From Podaxis mareebaensis (lineage: Eukaryota; Basidiomycota; Agaricomycetes; Agaricales; Agaricaceae), in contig JAEUWP010000007.1 in the NCBI GenBank assembly GCA_018524725.1, positions 1 to 40,611 of the forward strand: DNA of 40,611 bases. The letters run 5' to 3'. Of this stretch, positions 23,058 through 34,890 are shown in pieces. Under the pieces are notes generated by a model that searched no databases, had not been told where the DNA came from, and worked only from the letters and a program-made list of their open reading frames with translations. Position 1 is the first letter of the stretch; the number at the start of each line of letters is the position of its first letter. The position numbers and the translations under genes are program-made.

Positions 23058-23753
<696 letters not shown>

Positions 23754-24292
23754 TGTTGGGGTGGATAAGTAACGATTACATTTGGTCTGTAGATAAGGAA
23801 TGGCACTCCTAGGCAAAAAGGTCACGTGGACGTACCCCGCGGGCTGAGCAAAATGCATGACTCTATTATATGCTGTCAGCCCACTCTACTTGACAGTTGT
23901 GGCAGCAGAGGAACCCTCAATCAGACAATCCCCTCGCCTTTTACTAGGGGATTCCGTGTGGGTTCCTCACCTAATGCTGCATCTCAATCTTTGGAACCTC
24001 TTCTCCTATGGGGAAATGTTGATATCTATTCATTAACTTTTTTGTTTTGAAATATTAGAAAATGCTCTATGTCAGTCTCGGACGTCTAATTGATGGTCGT
24101 TGCTTCTCGCCCCTGGCGCCAGTCCTTGTTTTATTTTCTCTGACTGACGTCTGGGTGATTCCAGCTTCCTTCTAGAGCGTGGTCTGGAATTTCCCAAAAA
24201 GGTGGGTGGGATGATAGCAGGTGAATGGGCCCACTTTCGCTCATCCCTATTTTCTTCAAAAGCCCTCAGCACTGCCGTCCTCGCCCCCTAAC
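23754..24292. promoter_or_regulatory. Divergent intergenic region, CDD1 / ERG1
   Basis: 540 bp between start codons on opposite strands. Pyrimidine-rich stretches precede the ERG1 ATG. No sterol-response element was identified with confidence. Confidence 0.4.
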
Positions 24293-25980
24293 ATGCCCCA
24301 CTACGACGTCCTGATTGTTGGTGCTGGCATTGCTGGGCCCGCCCTTGCTCATGGCCTCTCGACGCTACCACGTGCCGAGAAACCTCGGATTGCCTTGGTA
24401 GAACGATCACTAGCGGAACCTGACCGCATTGTCGGTGAACTACTACAACCCGGAGGTGTTATTGCACTTCGGAAACTGGGCCTCGAAGGATGTTTAGAGG
24501 GCTTTGACGCAATTCCGATAGGAGGCTATTGTGTCATCAACAATGGCAAGTCTGTGCACATTCCGTATCCCACTGGGTATGAAGGCCGGGGTTTTCACCA
24601 TGGACGATTCGTTATGTCTCTTCGCGCCGCTGCAAAACGTGCGGAGGGTGTTGATTTGATTGAGGCGACGGTGACAGACTTGATCGAGGAGGCAGGACGT
24701 GTTGTAGGTGTGAAAATGGCGAAGAAATGTGGAGAGATAGAATCGAAAGAGGAGTACCGCGCCGACATTGTTATAATCGCAGATGGCTGTTTCTCGAATT
24801 TCCGGGGCGCCGTCATGGGACGAGCCTTGGCCAAACCTGTGACCAAAAGTCATTTTTGCGGAGCTATTCTCGAGGATGTGGCACTGCCAATACCAAGGCA
24901 CGGGACGGTTGCTCTTATTAAAGGCTCTGGGCCGGTCTTGATGTACCAAATCTCAAAGCACGACACACGAATCCTTTTCGATGTCAAGCAACCCCTACCT
25001 GCCGATCTCAAAGTACGAAGCTCTCTGCTCTCTTGTTTGATGACTTCTCACGGAAGTTTGACAGTCTCATATTCTTACACATATCGTTCCTCAACTTCCC
25101 TCATCCCTCCATACCGCCATTTACACCGCTCTCGACAAGCACCGTCTACGACGTATGCCCAACTCCTTCCTGCCTCCTGTTGCACAAGGATCCCCAGGAA
25201 CCAAAGCTGGCGTTATCCTCATTGGTGACGCGTGGAATATGCGCCATCCTCTGACCGGTGGTGGTATGACAGTGGCTCTCAGCGACGCCGTGTTACTACG
25301 GTCATTACTGGGACAAGTCGACGACTGGGGCGACTGGAAAAGCATTCAAAAACTACTTGGTCGCTTTCATTGGCAGAGAAAACCCTTAGCTTCGACCGTC
25401 AACATCCTTAGTGTCGCCCTATACGACCTCTTTGGTGCTGACGGTATGTGGCAACGCTTATTTCAGCCTACCTCACTGCTTAACCGACAATTTTACCGAT
25501 AGATGAACGTCTTGCGGTACTAAGAACAGGCTGCTTCAAGTACTTTGAGCGAGGCGGCGAATGTGTCAATGGTCCTGTCTCCCTTCTTTCCGCCATCGCA
25601 CCCTCCCCCATCCTTCTCGCACACCACTTCTTCGCTGTTGCTTTCTATTCGATATGGGTGATGTTCACACACCCTCGTCTAGTCTCGAAGTTGCACGAGA
25701 AACCCGTCTACGCCATTCCGCGGCTAGAACAATACCCATTACTCTTGATCAAGAGTATCCGTGTGGTATGTACCTATTCCCTAATATTATTTGTTCCTAT
25801 TAATGAAAGAATCTTTAGTTCTGGACGGCATGTGCTGTTTTCGGTCCTCTCCTATGGTCAGAAATTCGTTGGTGGTCGCCTGACGACTCCACGGAGAGGA
25901 ACAAGGTGTTGTTCCAGTCGGCGTTGGCGGTAACTGCAATAGTCGCAGGTGCTGCTTGGACATTACAGCAAGTACTTTAG
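24293..25980 (+). CDS. ERG1: Squalene epoxidase (squalene monooxygenase)
   Basis: Four exons (24293-25012, 25065-25443, 25503-25765, 25819-25980) give 507 aa. It converts squalene to 2,3-oxidosqualene with FAD, O2 and a P450 reductase at the ER or lipid droplets, the first oxygenation of ergosterol synthesis; allylamine antifungals target this enzyme. The FAD dinucleotide fold DVLIVGAGIAGPALA starts at residue 5. GELLQPGG, ADGCFSNFRG and the second FAD motif GVILIGDAWNMRHPLTGGGM follow. The C-terminus is hydrophobic, as in the membrane-anchoring end of the family. ATG 24293 directly precedes the FAD motif; the frame is open upstream to 24221, but no extra domain is expected. Intact. Confidence 0.97.
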
Positions 25981-26990
25981 CTGGAAGCAGGGATTAGTAG
26001 GACCTTTTCGGCTGGTTATTCGTTCTCTCTACCCGCCTTTGGCTATTTTTTGGTTAATGGTTGATACAGACCTAATTATATTCGTAATGTTAATTTTATT
26101 TTTATATAGAACCCGGCACCGCGCATCTCGGAGTCAACACAGCTTCCCGCATAATTCCGAGAATCAATTTAGTCTCAGACATGTCTCCTAGAAATCGACC
26201 TATCTCGAGCCTTTGTTATTCAATCGCAATCAATGTCTCATTTTCTGTCAGACCTTGGCCACCGAGGTGTCCACCCATTGTTTGCAAAATGAGGTATCAA
26301 CCACCGTCACGGATAATCCTCAATTCCTAGTTTGCAAACGAGTCTCAGCGCTTAAAGGGAGCGGGTAAATTTGGATATCTCGACGTGACAAAGATCGACT
26401 AAAGGTCAGAAGGGTTTAGACTGGGCTCCCGCACGATACTTATGCCGATTTTTGACCTTTGTTTCACCAAGAACGTCTTGCAGAGACGATAAAAAGTCTT
26501 TGAAAACCTCCGCCGCAATGCAAAGAACACGACACACATTCTCAAACCAGCTGGGCGATAGATATATGCCGATTCAGGCTCATAGTTGATTATGCTGTGA
26601 GAGATATGTTTATCTGGCTTACGATTGGACCTTCAGCCACAATCCATCACGAACAATCACATCAGTGATGGGCCCCTGACCTCAGACGTCCCAATCACGT
26701 CTGAAGAGCTATTCAAACTCGTCATCTTCCCATCTCGCCTAAAAATGAAACACCTGGAGCACATGTCATTGGTCTTCTTGAGACGTTGCGCGTCAAACGA
26801 ATCGTTACGATGGAGGATATAAGTGACTCATCAGGTTGGAGTCCTGGTTATCCTGTTCACTCTTTTCTGTTCTGTCTTGTCCGTTGGCAGAGCCTCCGGT
26901 CTTTGCGTCTTTCCTTATTCCCCAAATTCTTTCGTTCTCGATCCTTGCTTCTTTTAATCCCCTTGATTCAAAACCTCTTTCTTTCTCAAG
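25981..26990. other. Intergenic, 1.0 kb
   Basis: It holds the ERG1 3' flank and the upstream region of the next gene. A TATA-like GGATATAA lies at about 26815. A pyrimidine-rich tract precedes the ATG at 26991. No gene seen. Confidence 0.5.
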
Positions 26991-27792
26991 ATGTCGACCC
27001 TCTCTTTGACTCCCACCACTTTTCTCCATCTCGCCTCAATTGTTATCGGCGCTGTGGTGTTGGGCTTGGCTACAGTCAACTTTGGTGTACTCTCCATCTG
27101 GATAAACTCGACCGCTGCTTCATTCGCTCTCGTATATCACATCACAATCCTCGTTCTCAGCTGGCGAAGAAACCGCGTCATCTCTATTTCTCCCAAGGGC
27201 ACTGTACCCTCAATGCACCCTCCAAAATACTCTACATTTGTTCCTGACGCCAAATTGCCCACATACCCATTACCAGCATACTCCCCACCGCCATACGACG
27301 CTGAGAAACTCTCTCCAAACCGCCTACCCAGCGTCCACCTCGTCGTCCCCAAGCAAACCAATGACCAAGGTCGTCCGGTGCCCTCCGGACCGTTTTATAC
27401 CCTGTCTTCCTTCTTCTCCATAGCCGTATCGACGATCATTACTATTGTCGGTTTCGGGATGACGGTCGAGGTTTCGATTCATGGCGCAAAGAGTTTGCTC
27501 CCGGCTGAAAGAGCCAAGGGCATGACGTTTCCTTGGAACATGAAGATCCAGAAAGCACAATGTACATTCTTGGGTGTTCAGATGTTGTTGAGCCTTATAG
27601 TACTTGCTCTGTGTGCCAAGGGTAGGATGGAGATTTCGAGGTTCGAAGAAGAGAAGAGGGAGGAGATTGAATATGGCTTTGCTTCTCCGGACGTAAGTGT
27701 CTCGTAGTACTCTGCATGAGGTGCGATTCTCAAGTTACCTTCAACAGAGTGCTCGGCCACCGGTCTCGGACTGGACTAGGAGGGCGGTATAG
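26991..27792 (+). CDS. Four-helix membrane protein, function unknown (paralogue 2)
   Basis: Two exons (26991-27692, 27748-27792) give 248 aa. The intron has a perfect GTAAGT donor and adds 14 residues (SARPPVSDWTRRAV). Helices lie at about 11-34, 39-58, 135-160 and 189-209. The loop between helices 2 and 3 is Pro/Tyr-rich (LPTYPLPAYSPPPYDAEK), suggestive of PY-type WW-domain binding. The tail is charged. Helix 1-2 sequence and overall layout resemble the product of 21094-22119, so the two are probably distant paralogues. The start context CTCAAGATGT is good. Function unknown. Confidence 0.82.
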
Positions 27793-29401
27793 GGTTCCAG
27801 GTCGCGAGTCTCCGTTACTGCCTTTAATATCCACTTGCGACAGCCTTCGGATTGACATGCTTCCGGGACTCAGTGCTCGATGCACTGCCTGATTCGCATT
27901 CCGAACTTGCTGTTTGCAGCCCCTCGTTCTCTGCGGAGGACGCCACTCCCCAACGACCAATGCGAGCATTGGATCTCCTGCTCTCGCGACTACCCCCAAT
28001 CGTCCTTCATTGCAGAGAATTGATTTCTCACTCCAGTCATCCTCGGGAGTTGACCTCCCATCTCACCTCGTTGATCATCGTTGGACATTATTTAAAGGAC
28101 AATCTATCTTACAAGTAGTTAGTACAAGAACTTATCCTCAGTCGCTGCAGATGCTGTAGCAGCCGAGTGCCAACTATGAACATATTGCCATCGTACTTTC
28201 AGCTCCTCGAAGTCCTTCTCTTTCCAAACTGCAACAAATCCCTTTGATGCGTTTCCTGGCCTTGCCATTACATCGCCAAACACATAGATCCCCTACATCA
28301 CAATCACCATCTATTGATACCACATCCATCTCTGCTCACAACAAGAGAACTCACCTCGACATCTCTCATCATCAGCTCCTCCAGTTGATCCCCGCCTTCA
28401 GTTCCCCTATCCTCCTAATCAACAGAAATCCATATCTCCTTATTTATAGACTTTTTCAATTTGTCTAGAACTTCTGATCATATCATATGGCGGTGGGAGA
28501 TATGATGGACTCCTCGCTGCGAGTCCCGGCGAGTAGAGCCGACTCGAATGCCATGAACGTCCTTCCTCATTCTGTACTAGGTGGTTCTTAATGCTCTGCG
28601 AAGAGTTGTGCATGAAGCATCTCAGTCGGCGCTTGTTCTTTTCGTAAGACAAATATTCTACGTCGATGGTGGCCGGTACTCTGGGCTTCATGTAACTTGA
28701 CCGATAACCTGATACCGACCAGAGTGCCACGACGATCCACTTTGTTCCCCAAGTTCTCTTCAAACAGGGGTGGTAGACATATGGTTTTGAGTACTCTCTT
28801 CCCGTCGAACCCCAGGACCTTGCCATCCATTACAAAGAGAAGTTCACCTAAATGACAGCGATATCAAATAATCAACCAGCCACAAATCCCACCCCAACAA
28901 CATACTGGGAAATATCAACTGGGCTTGCAACAACTCACCGTGGAATCTACAAATCCTTATGAATCAGGGGACCTTGAGGAAATTTAATATCAATTACACT
29001 AAACTCTTGGAATCTGAAGCTACAGACCCTACAGGGAACTCATATCTTTACGGATCGCTATTTTGAGCAACCTGAAGTTCGGAGGGATGACCCTTGAATT
29101 GCGGGATCAGTGCAAGTAGAAGTCGAACATTGCCAATTGCCCGCCCACACCCGACATCCAAGGTGGCTGGTTTGCGGAGGATTCCACCAAAACATTCAAC
29201 TGTGTCCTTGAGTTCAGGGAGGTGGCGTCCTGGCATCCTACACATAAGTCTTTTCGGAAGGGTGATTCCTTCTCCGGGCTCCAACAAACTCACAGTTGGT
29301 CCGAATGCGAAAAGGATGGTCAATAAAGAATTACAATCCGCCGGGAAGCGTCCCTGGTAAATAACCAGCATTATCTTCCCAAAAATTCTAGTAAAATCCT
29401 A
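27793..29401. other. Interval with unassigned minus-strand open frames
   Basis: Two minus-strand open frames (28588-28830, and 29048-29371 with an ATG) have fairly protein-like composition. I found no splice chain linking them and no domain, so no gene is called. The rest looks non-coding. Confidence 0.4.
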
Positions 29402-29475
29402 TGGCCAACGTGGGGATCGAACCCAAGACCTTCGCGTTATTAGCACGACGCTCTAACCAACTGAGCTAGTCGGCC
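29402..29475 (-). tRNA. tRNA-Ile (anticodon AAT)
   Basis: Read on the minus strand, this folds into a cloverleaf of 73 nt plus discriminator A. The acceptor stem is GGCCGAC/GTTGGCC with one G-U pair. The D arm is GCTC/GAGC. The anticodon stem is TCGTG/CGCGA with loop CTAATAA, giving anticodon AAT. The T loop is TTCGATC on a stem with one mismatch. No intron and no encoded CCA. Pol III terminator T-runs follow about 8 and 15 nt downstream on the minus strand. Confidence 0.95.
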
Positions 29476-30048
29476 GACACGGTATGTTGTTGATATACAA
29501 AGCCCGGTCACTAAACGTGACAACCTGATGTACTTGTTAAAAAACTTATGTTTCACTTTGCCGAAGGCCGGAACGAAAAACTTCAATAACTCGAGAACAC
29601 AGGAGACAAAGTATCGTTCGCGCCATATTCATGCAAACTCAATTGTCATTGGTGAAGCGATTCGACACGGAGCATTGTCTAGCAAGCTCGGCGAGAAATT
29701 GTCCTACGATAGAGAAAGTCCGAGAATTAGAAGATAAGGGAATAAACGACATTAATGCGAAGAACCAGCAACAGAAGAATGAGATTGGTCAACATCCCTA
29801 TTAAAGTGATTGTTTACATGTACGGAGCAGATATAAGACACAACGACGGAGAACAAGGAGTCAGTGCAAGATATAAGGAATCGTAGCAAGTCATGTGGGG
29901 AATCGAGCCGAGTCAATCGACTTCTAGATCGGGAAGGCCATGAATCGTGAGATGAGGTCAATGCGTGAAGTTTATGTTACAGATTATCGTGATTGGCGAA
30001 ATAGTGGTTGGAGATTTCGTGGGTCTAAAGTCTTCAGGGGGTGTCGGA
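29476..30048. other. Intergenic, tRNA to Ser-rich gene
   Basis: About 570 bp of tRNA upstream DNA and gene 3' flank. The open frame 29528-29737 has no features. Nothing else seen. Confidence 0.5.
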
Positions 30049-31018
30049 TCAATTTTCCTTCATTTCCTCATCAATTGCGGCGTCAACTATGACACCCTTG
30101 GTACACGAGTAAGCGCGATCGCGCCCCTTGGTCTTCGTCCCATTAGCGGGTTGATCATTCGTTCCTCCGCGCTGGGCGAGAGGCTGGCGGATGCCAGCAA
30201 CCTGAGAAAAGATGGCCTTCGGATTTGAGAAGATGGACGTGTTATGAAAGAGCGAGTTTGATTTCGTGTGTTTGGTCGCTTCGGCTGGGAGAGCCGGGAG
30301 AGGAGCAGTTGGTGGTGGCGCGGGTGCGGGTACAGTGGCGAGTCTTCGAGCTGCTCTTCGAGGTCTAGAAGCACAAAAAGGTTAAAGTGGATCCCATCAC
30401 ATCATCAAAGAAAACATACCGGAAGATGTTGGTGATGGTGGATCCACCAACACTTCCACTTCTCATTCTGCCGAGAAGACTGGTGCCCTTGGATGCGATA
30501 TTCGGAGTTTCATCAGAGTCAGTAGACGATGAAGCGCCCAGACCGAGGAAGCTCAAGCTTCCACTACGGCCCCTGCCAATGGAACCTGTAGGTACAAGAG
30601 GCAAACGCTGCTGAAGGTGTAAAGCATTGCCGGCGTTCCTCTGAGGGGATTTGATGGCATTCATTGGTGAAGTCCCAATATTGAGGCTGGAGCGGCGCTT
30701 GCGTAGACGGGGTTTCTGGCCTTGCTGAACCGTGCTAGCAACAGACCCTGAACGTGATCTTCCGCCGACACTGGATGGCGTAGGTGTAGGCGCGCGAGCG
30801 TCGTCAGCGTACATACTAATATCGAGGTCCTCAACGTCGCTGTCATCAGCAATGGGCATCGGAGATGAACCCCGTGTTACCCCAGGAGAAGAGGGAATCA
30901 AGCCCGGAGACGACGGCAGGAGTCCTGGTGACGAGGGTGGCGAACGTCCACATTTTGGATACAAGTCAGGCGGTGCGAGGAGACCAGAGGAGAAGAATGC
31001 AGAGTATGCTGTAGTCAT
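30049..31018 (-). CDS. Ser/Pro/Arg-rich protein, function unknown
   Basis: Two exons (31018-30420, 30364-30049) join through a 55-bp GTATGT...TAG intron to 304 aa. The protein looks largely disordered. Near the N-terminus it has three consecutive SSPGL(L/I)P-type repeats (about residues 28-48), then an acidic patch (DDSDVEDLDISMYADD). Repeated basic-Ser motifs follow: GRSRSGS, RKRRSS, GRGRSGS and RMRSGS, each a plausible basophilic kinase site. An Arg/Ala/Pro-rich segment opens exon 2, and the C-terminus VDAAIDEEMKEN is acidic. I recognise no domain. Composition suggests a phosphoregulated scaffold or nuclear protein, but that is only inference. Confidence 0.75.
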
Positions 31019-31579
31019 GGTGGAAGTCGAACTGCTTGCGATGAAGAATGGGGTTAATGAGGCGCGTCGGCGGTCAGTTTCAAACTAAGGTGCTGCAGAC
31101 AGGAGTAACAATGGATCAGTTGGGTTCTGACCCCTATAGCTTTGTGTTAAGCTTACTTGTTGCGCGCGACACAGAGGAATGAAGAAGGTGCAAGGAAAAG
31201 GACAAGACGTTAAGGAGTTGAAATTGGTTCAACTTAAGCAATCACCGCGCCAAGTCCGACACTCGATTTCCAAAATTGGTCACCGGACCTAGCAACGCGT
31301 CCACAGTCCGTCGATCACGTGCTTGTCCCTTTTGCCCACATGTCAACCAGGCGCTGGATCCAGCTTGGGGCTCGGCTGTGCGTGGCAACCTTAGTAATGG
31401 CAACTAGTGACTCATGAGCTTCCTTTCATTCAATTTCGTCTTCATTTCTGTGATCATCGCCCGTTTTCGGATGTATCAATAGCCTAGGGCACAATCGGGA
31501 GAGATTCAACCTGGCAACCAATTAAGGCTAAAGTCTAATGAATAAAATGCATATACACATACAGGGTTGTCTTGCTCCG
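31019..31579. other. Upstream region of Ser-rich gene and repeat boundary
   Basis: Ordinary CpG-containing DNA, probably the promoter of the minus-strand gene starting at 31018. The last CpG before the CpG-free block is at 31578. No other feature seen. Confidence 0.5.
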
Positions 31580-34353
31580 CCACTGGAGTTTGAGTAATGA
31601 GCTCCACTCCAGCTATATACTTGAAACTTGCAACTCTAAGAATCAGGACAGTGCCTAGTGCTTGATCATATTGGATCTTTGCAACACTAGCAAGCCCATT
31701 TGCTATTGGAAGTTGGTGCTGAGAGGCCTTGCATAGCACTTGAGTTCCTGAAGGAACATTTTCTGTCCCTGGGTTTCAGACTACCAGTTGGTACAGTACA
31801 CAACTTTATGCAAAAGCTTCTGTTTGTACTGGTTGAAGGGGCACTATAGTATGGTTAACCTGGAAATACACTTCATACATAATGAAATAGCCTTACAGAT
31901 CCTCACTACATTCAATAAAGGTTAAGTAGTACCCAATGTCTCAATTAATACCCAGTAGTTATTGTTATTGGGAATTTGCATGGTATATTCATCATGATGA
32001 GGTCAGAGGAATACTAAGTGCTGGAAACTAGGGTTATGACCCTATGTATTAGCTTCAGGGCCAGCAAATATGTGGCCATTCATTAGTAGCAAACTAATAA
32101 CTTGGAGATTTTATATGTATTGTAATGTCTGTTGACAGTCCAGAGATCATTATGGTAAACTCTATACCATGAGCTTATGGTTTTCTAAGTCAATCATTGT
32201 TATAGAAGTCTGTTTGCCTAGCTGGGATAAAACTACTAAGGTGGATTACATTCTGGTGCCTAGTTGAAGCAAAGTTTCTACTGAAAACCTCCAACCTGAC
32301 TGTTACAAGGTTTCTTCTTTGGCTAGCAGTACCTAAGCTGGAGCTTATCCTTGTATTAAGGGTGAGTAGGTGATTCTTGCCCCATACAAGTCTGAAGGGC
32401 CTACTCTACTGACTCAATTCTCAGTAGTTTAACTTCAAGTGGTGGTTCACATTGTTTCTAGGCAGCAAACTTGTATAGATTACACTCTCCATAGAACAGA
32501 CACTAGAAAGATACTAGAGACAACAGAGACTTGGTCCAAGGGCAAAGAGTTATGAACACTTAACAGTACACTTAGGTAACACAATATTAAGATTAGGCTT
32601 GGCTAATCTACAAGTCCAGATGAGATACATACACAAGTCTGATTGACTACTAAGAAAGTAGATCAAATCCTACATAGATGTCAAAAAAGTAGGGAAAGCA
32701 TAGAGTAGAGGGCATAGGTGGGAAACTATAAGGCATAAATCTGCATAGAAGAATATATAAGAGGAAAGCATAGAAAGTCTGCATAAGTGAACATAATTGA
32801 TATGATACAAATATGACAGAGAGGTAGAAAGGTACACTGAGTTCAAATATAGAGTAGAGCATCTGTAAATGGAAGAGGTAAGTTTGCACCATTGCAAATC
32901 ATCATTACATGGGAAATAGATTCTATGAAATTGGCATGCTTCATTGATCTTCTCACACATTTTCCAATCAAGTTACTACTGTAGTTCCACTGTCTCCTAC
33001 CAAAGATTGATCAACATCCACTTCACTAAATCCAAATCCTCTCCTTCAGTCTCCTCAGGCTCTTTGGTTGTCTCAGAGTTTGCAATATTTATAACACTGA
33101 CATATCCACCTATATATATTCAGATTATCTCCCATTGCCCTAAGTGCAGCCTCAAAATCTTCTCACTCCTGTTTCTTCAGAATGTGCATCTCAAGCTCTA
33201 CTGCTAATCATAAATGAACATACTCTAGGGCTTAGATCCCAGAGGCCCAATCACAACTTGAATCTTGATAAGAAGATGCTCATCCTCATCATATATATTT
33301 GGAGGGATGGAATTATCAAACCAGCCCCTTTTGCCAGGATGGTAACAATTGGGTCTCAGTCAAGGGTTATAGTATACCACTTCCCCAAGGCAATAGATCA
33401 ACAAAGATGTTTGTGAGTTGTCCAGTCTCCTTACTGGCACTCTAGTAAAGGGAGGTGAGTCAACATTAATTCAGGAAGTATATAAATCTCTTACCTTTTC
33501 TACAATACTGGACAGACATACAAGCTATGCAGGTACTAGCCATGTTTTACTCACAGAAAGTACATCCATTATTCTTGCTGAATCAAGCAATGTCCATTTG
33601 TATAAGTCCTATAGTAGGGATGGAGAAACTGAGTTTGAAGCACTTGTCAAGTACCCTCTAGGGGGACTTGAAGTTTTGGAGAAACATGCCTGCAGTTCTA
33701 GGACAACAGCTCTAAGAACAAATCTTGTTTAAGCTTTGTAACAAAGGACAGAACCATGGATTTATTCAGTTTAAGATATCCTTGGAAGTAGTTTTCATAT
33801 TCTAAGGCTTCTAACCCTTCTATGATTGTATAGCCAACAAACATGAGAGGTGTTTTTGCATCAACCTTATGGACTGAGAACACCTGAGAGTAAAAGAATG
33901 ATAAACTACTGGGGAATTAACACAAGTATGCATGCAATGACTTACCCTGATCATAATAGTGCACTTTGAAATTGGATCCCAAAGAAAGGTGGAGAAATGA
34001 TGATCTTTCCTGTCCCAGTCTTCACTGAATTCATTGATGTGAGATGAAACCCTTTTGAATGCATCCTTGGGATGCAGCATTTTGCACATAATGTCAATGT
34101 TTCTAACATTGAATAGCTTTCCCCAGGTATTACACCAGAAAACAGGAGAAAGAGGCATATCAGCCTTCTAGAGAGGATAGTCTATAGGCTTGATGTTGTG
34201 TTCATTCTCTGAGAATATAGTAGAGAAGTGTTGGGCAGTATCAAGAGCCTTCTACAAGTGATGTTCAAGTTTATTGATGCTGAGCTTGGTGTCTGAAGAA
34301 AGTTTGACATTCATACCTTTGAGTATGCAGAGTGTTAGGTTGGTCCTTATCAC
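31580..34353. repeat. 2.77 kb CpG-free block, probable methylated or RIP-mutated repeat
   Basis: Reading every line, I find no CG dinucleotide between 31580 and 34353, in DNA that is AT-rich but otherwise complex. The gene-bearing DNA to the left and the retroelement to the right are CpG-rich. TG and CA are frequent, as expected if 5-methyl-CpG deaminated to completion. No terminal repeats, RT, transposase or helicase motif is recognisable. One possible spliced frame survives at 33698-34158. The block shares its CpG-free character with 56-1049. Confidence 0.75.
33698..34158 (-). CDS. Possible two-exon ORF of a repeat family, unknown
   Basis: Exon 34158-33946 and exon 33883-33698 join in phase across a 62-bp intron with donor GTAAGT and acceptor CTCAG, giving 132 aa. 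The N-terminal part (WGKLFNVRNIDIMCKMLHPKDAF) and the aromatic stretch HHFSTFLWDP look like genuine folded protein. The second exon contains PLMFVGYTIIEG. No domain recognised. The frame is intact although it lies in fully CpG-free DNA. It may be a relic or a fragment of a longer element gene extending upstream. Confidence 0.35.
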
Positions 34354-34890
34354 CGGTCACCTAAGCTTTGCTAGGGGGCGGCTATCTCACTAGATGGTTC
34401 GCAGAGGCGCTAGGATCTAGCAAGAAGGATCACGATAAGAAGGTGGCGAGGCAAGTGTCCAGTTAAGTACACTCAGGAGGTCGAACATCTATAAGTCGAG
34501 GATATGACCAATAGAACGTTTACTACCACACTGATCGTGAGCTAACGTCAGTCAGAAGTTAAAGATGAACAATAACTTGAGATTTGAGACTTTAGAATAT
34601 AGGAAGCTTGCACTTCCAGTACATGAGCGGCTATTTAAGCTTTACTTCTAAGTCCGATTCTGGTAACTATGACGAAGTAGAGCTATGAGTCCGAGAGTCA
34701 ATAGAAGCGTAACTACGGAGTGGAGCGAGACCAGAATAGAACTAAGACAGAAATAGAAATAGAGATCAAAGGGAAACTAACTAACTAAGGAAACTGTTCG
34801 AGATAGAGTTCAGGCGGGATACAGGAATACGAGGCGAAGTGTTTGTAGTTAGATAGAAGAGAAGTTATTTACTGGTTATATTACAAGTCC
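34333..34890 (-). repeat. Candidate 3' LTR of the Ty3/gypsy element
   Basis: The element's coding strand is minus, so its 3' LTR lies at the left. The plus strand starts TGTTAGG at 34333, which is CCTAACA at the element's 3' end. CpG reappears at 34354, consistent with a new unit. The other LTR boundary is uncertain; TGTAATA overlapping the stop codon of the last ORF (near 34884) is one candidate. The partner LTR is outside the window, so identity cannot be tested here. Confidence 0.45.
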
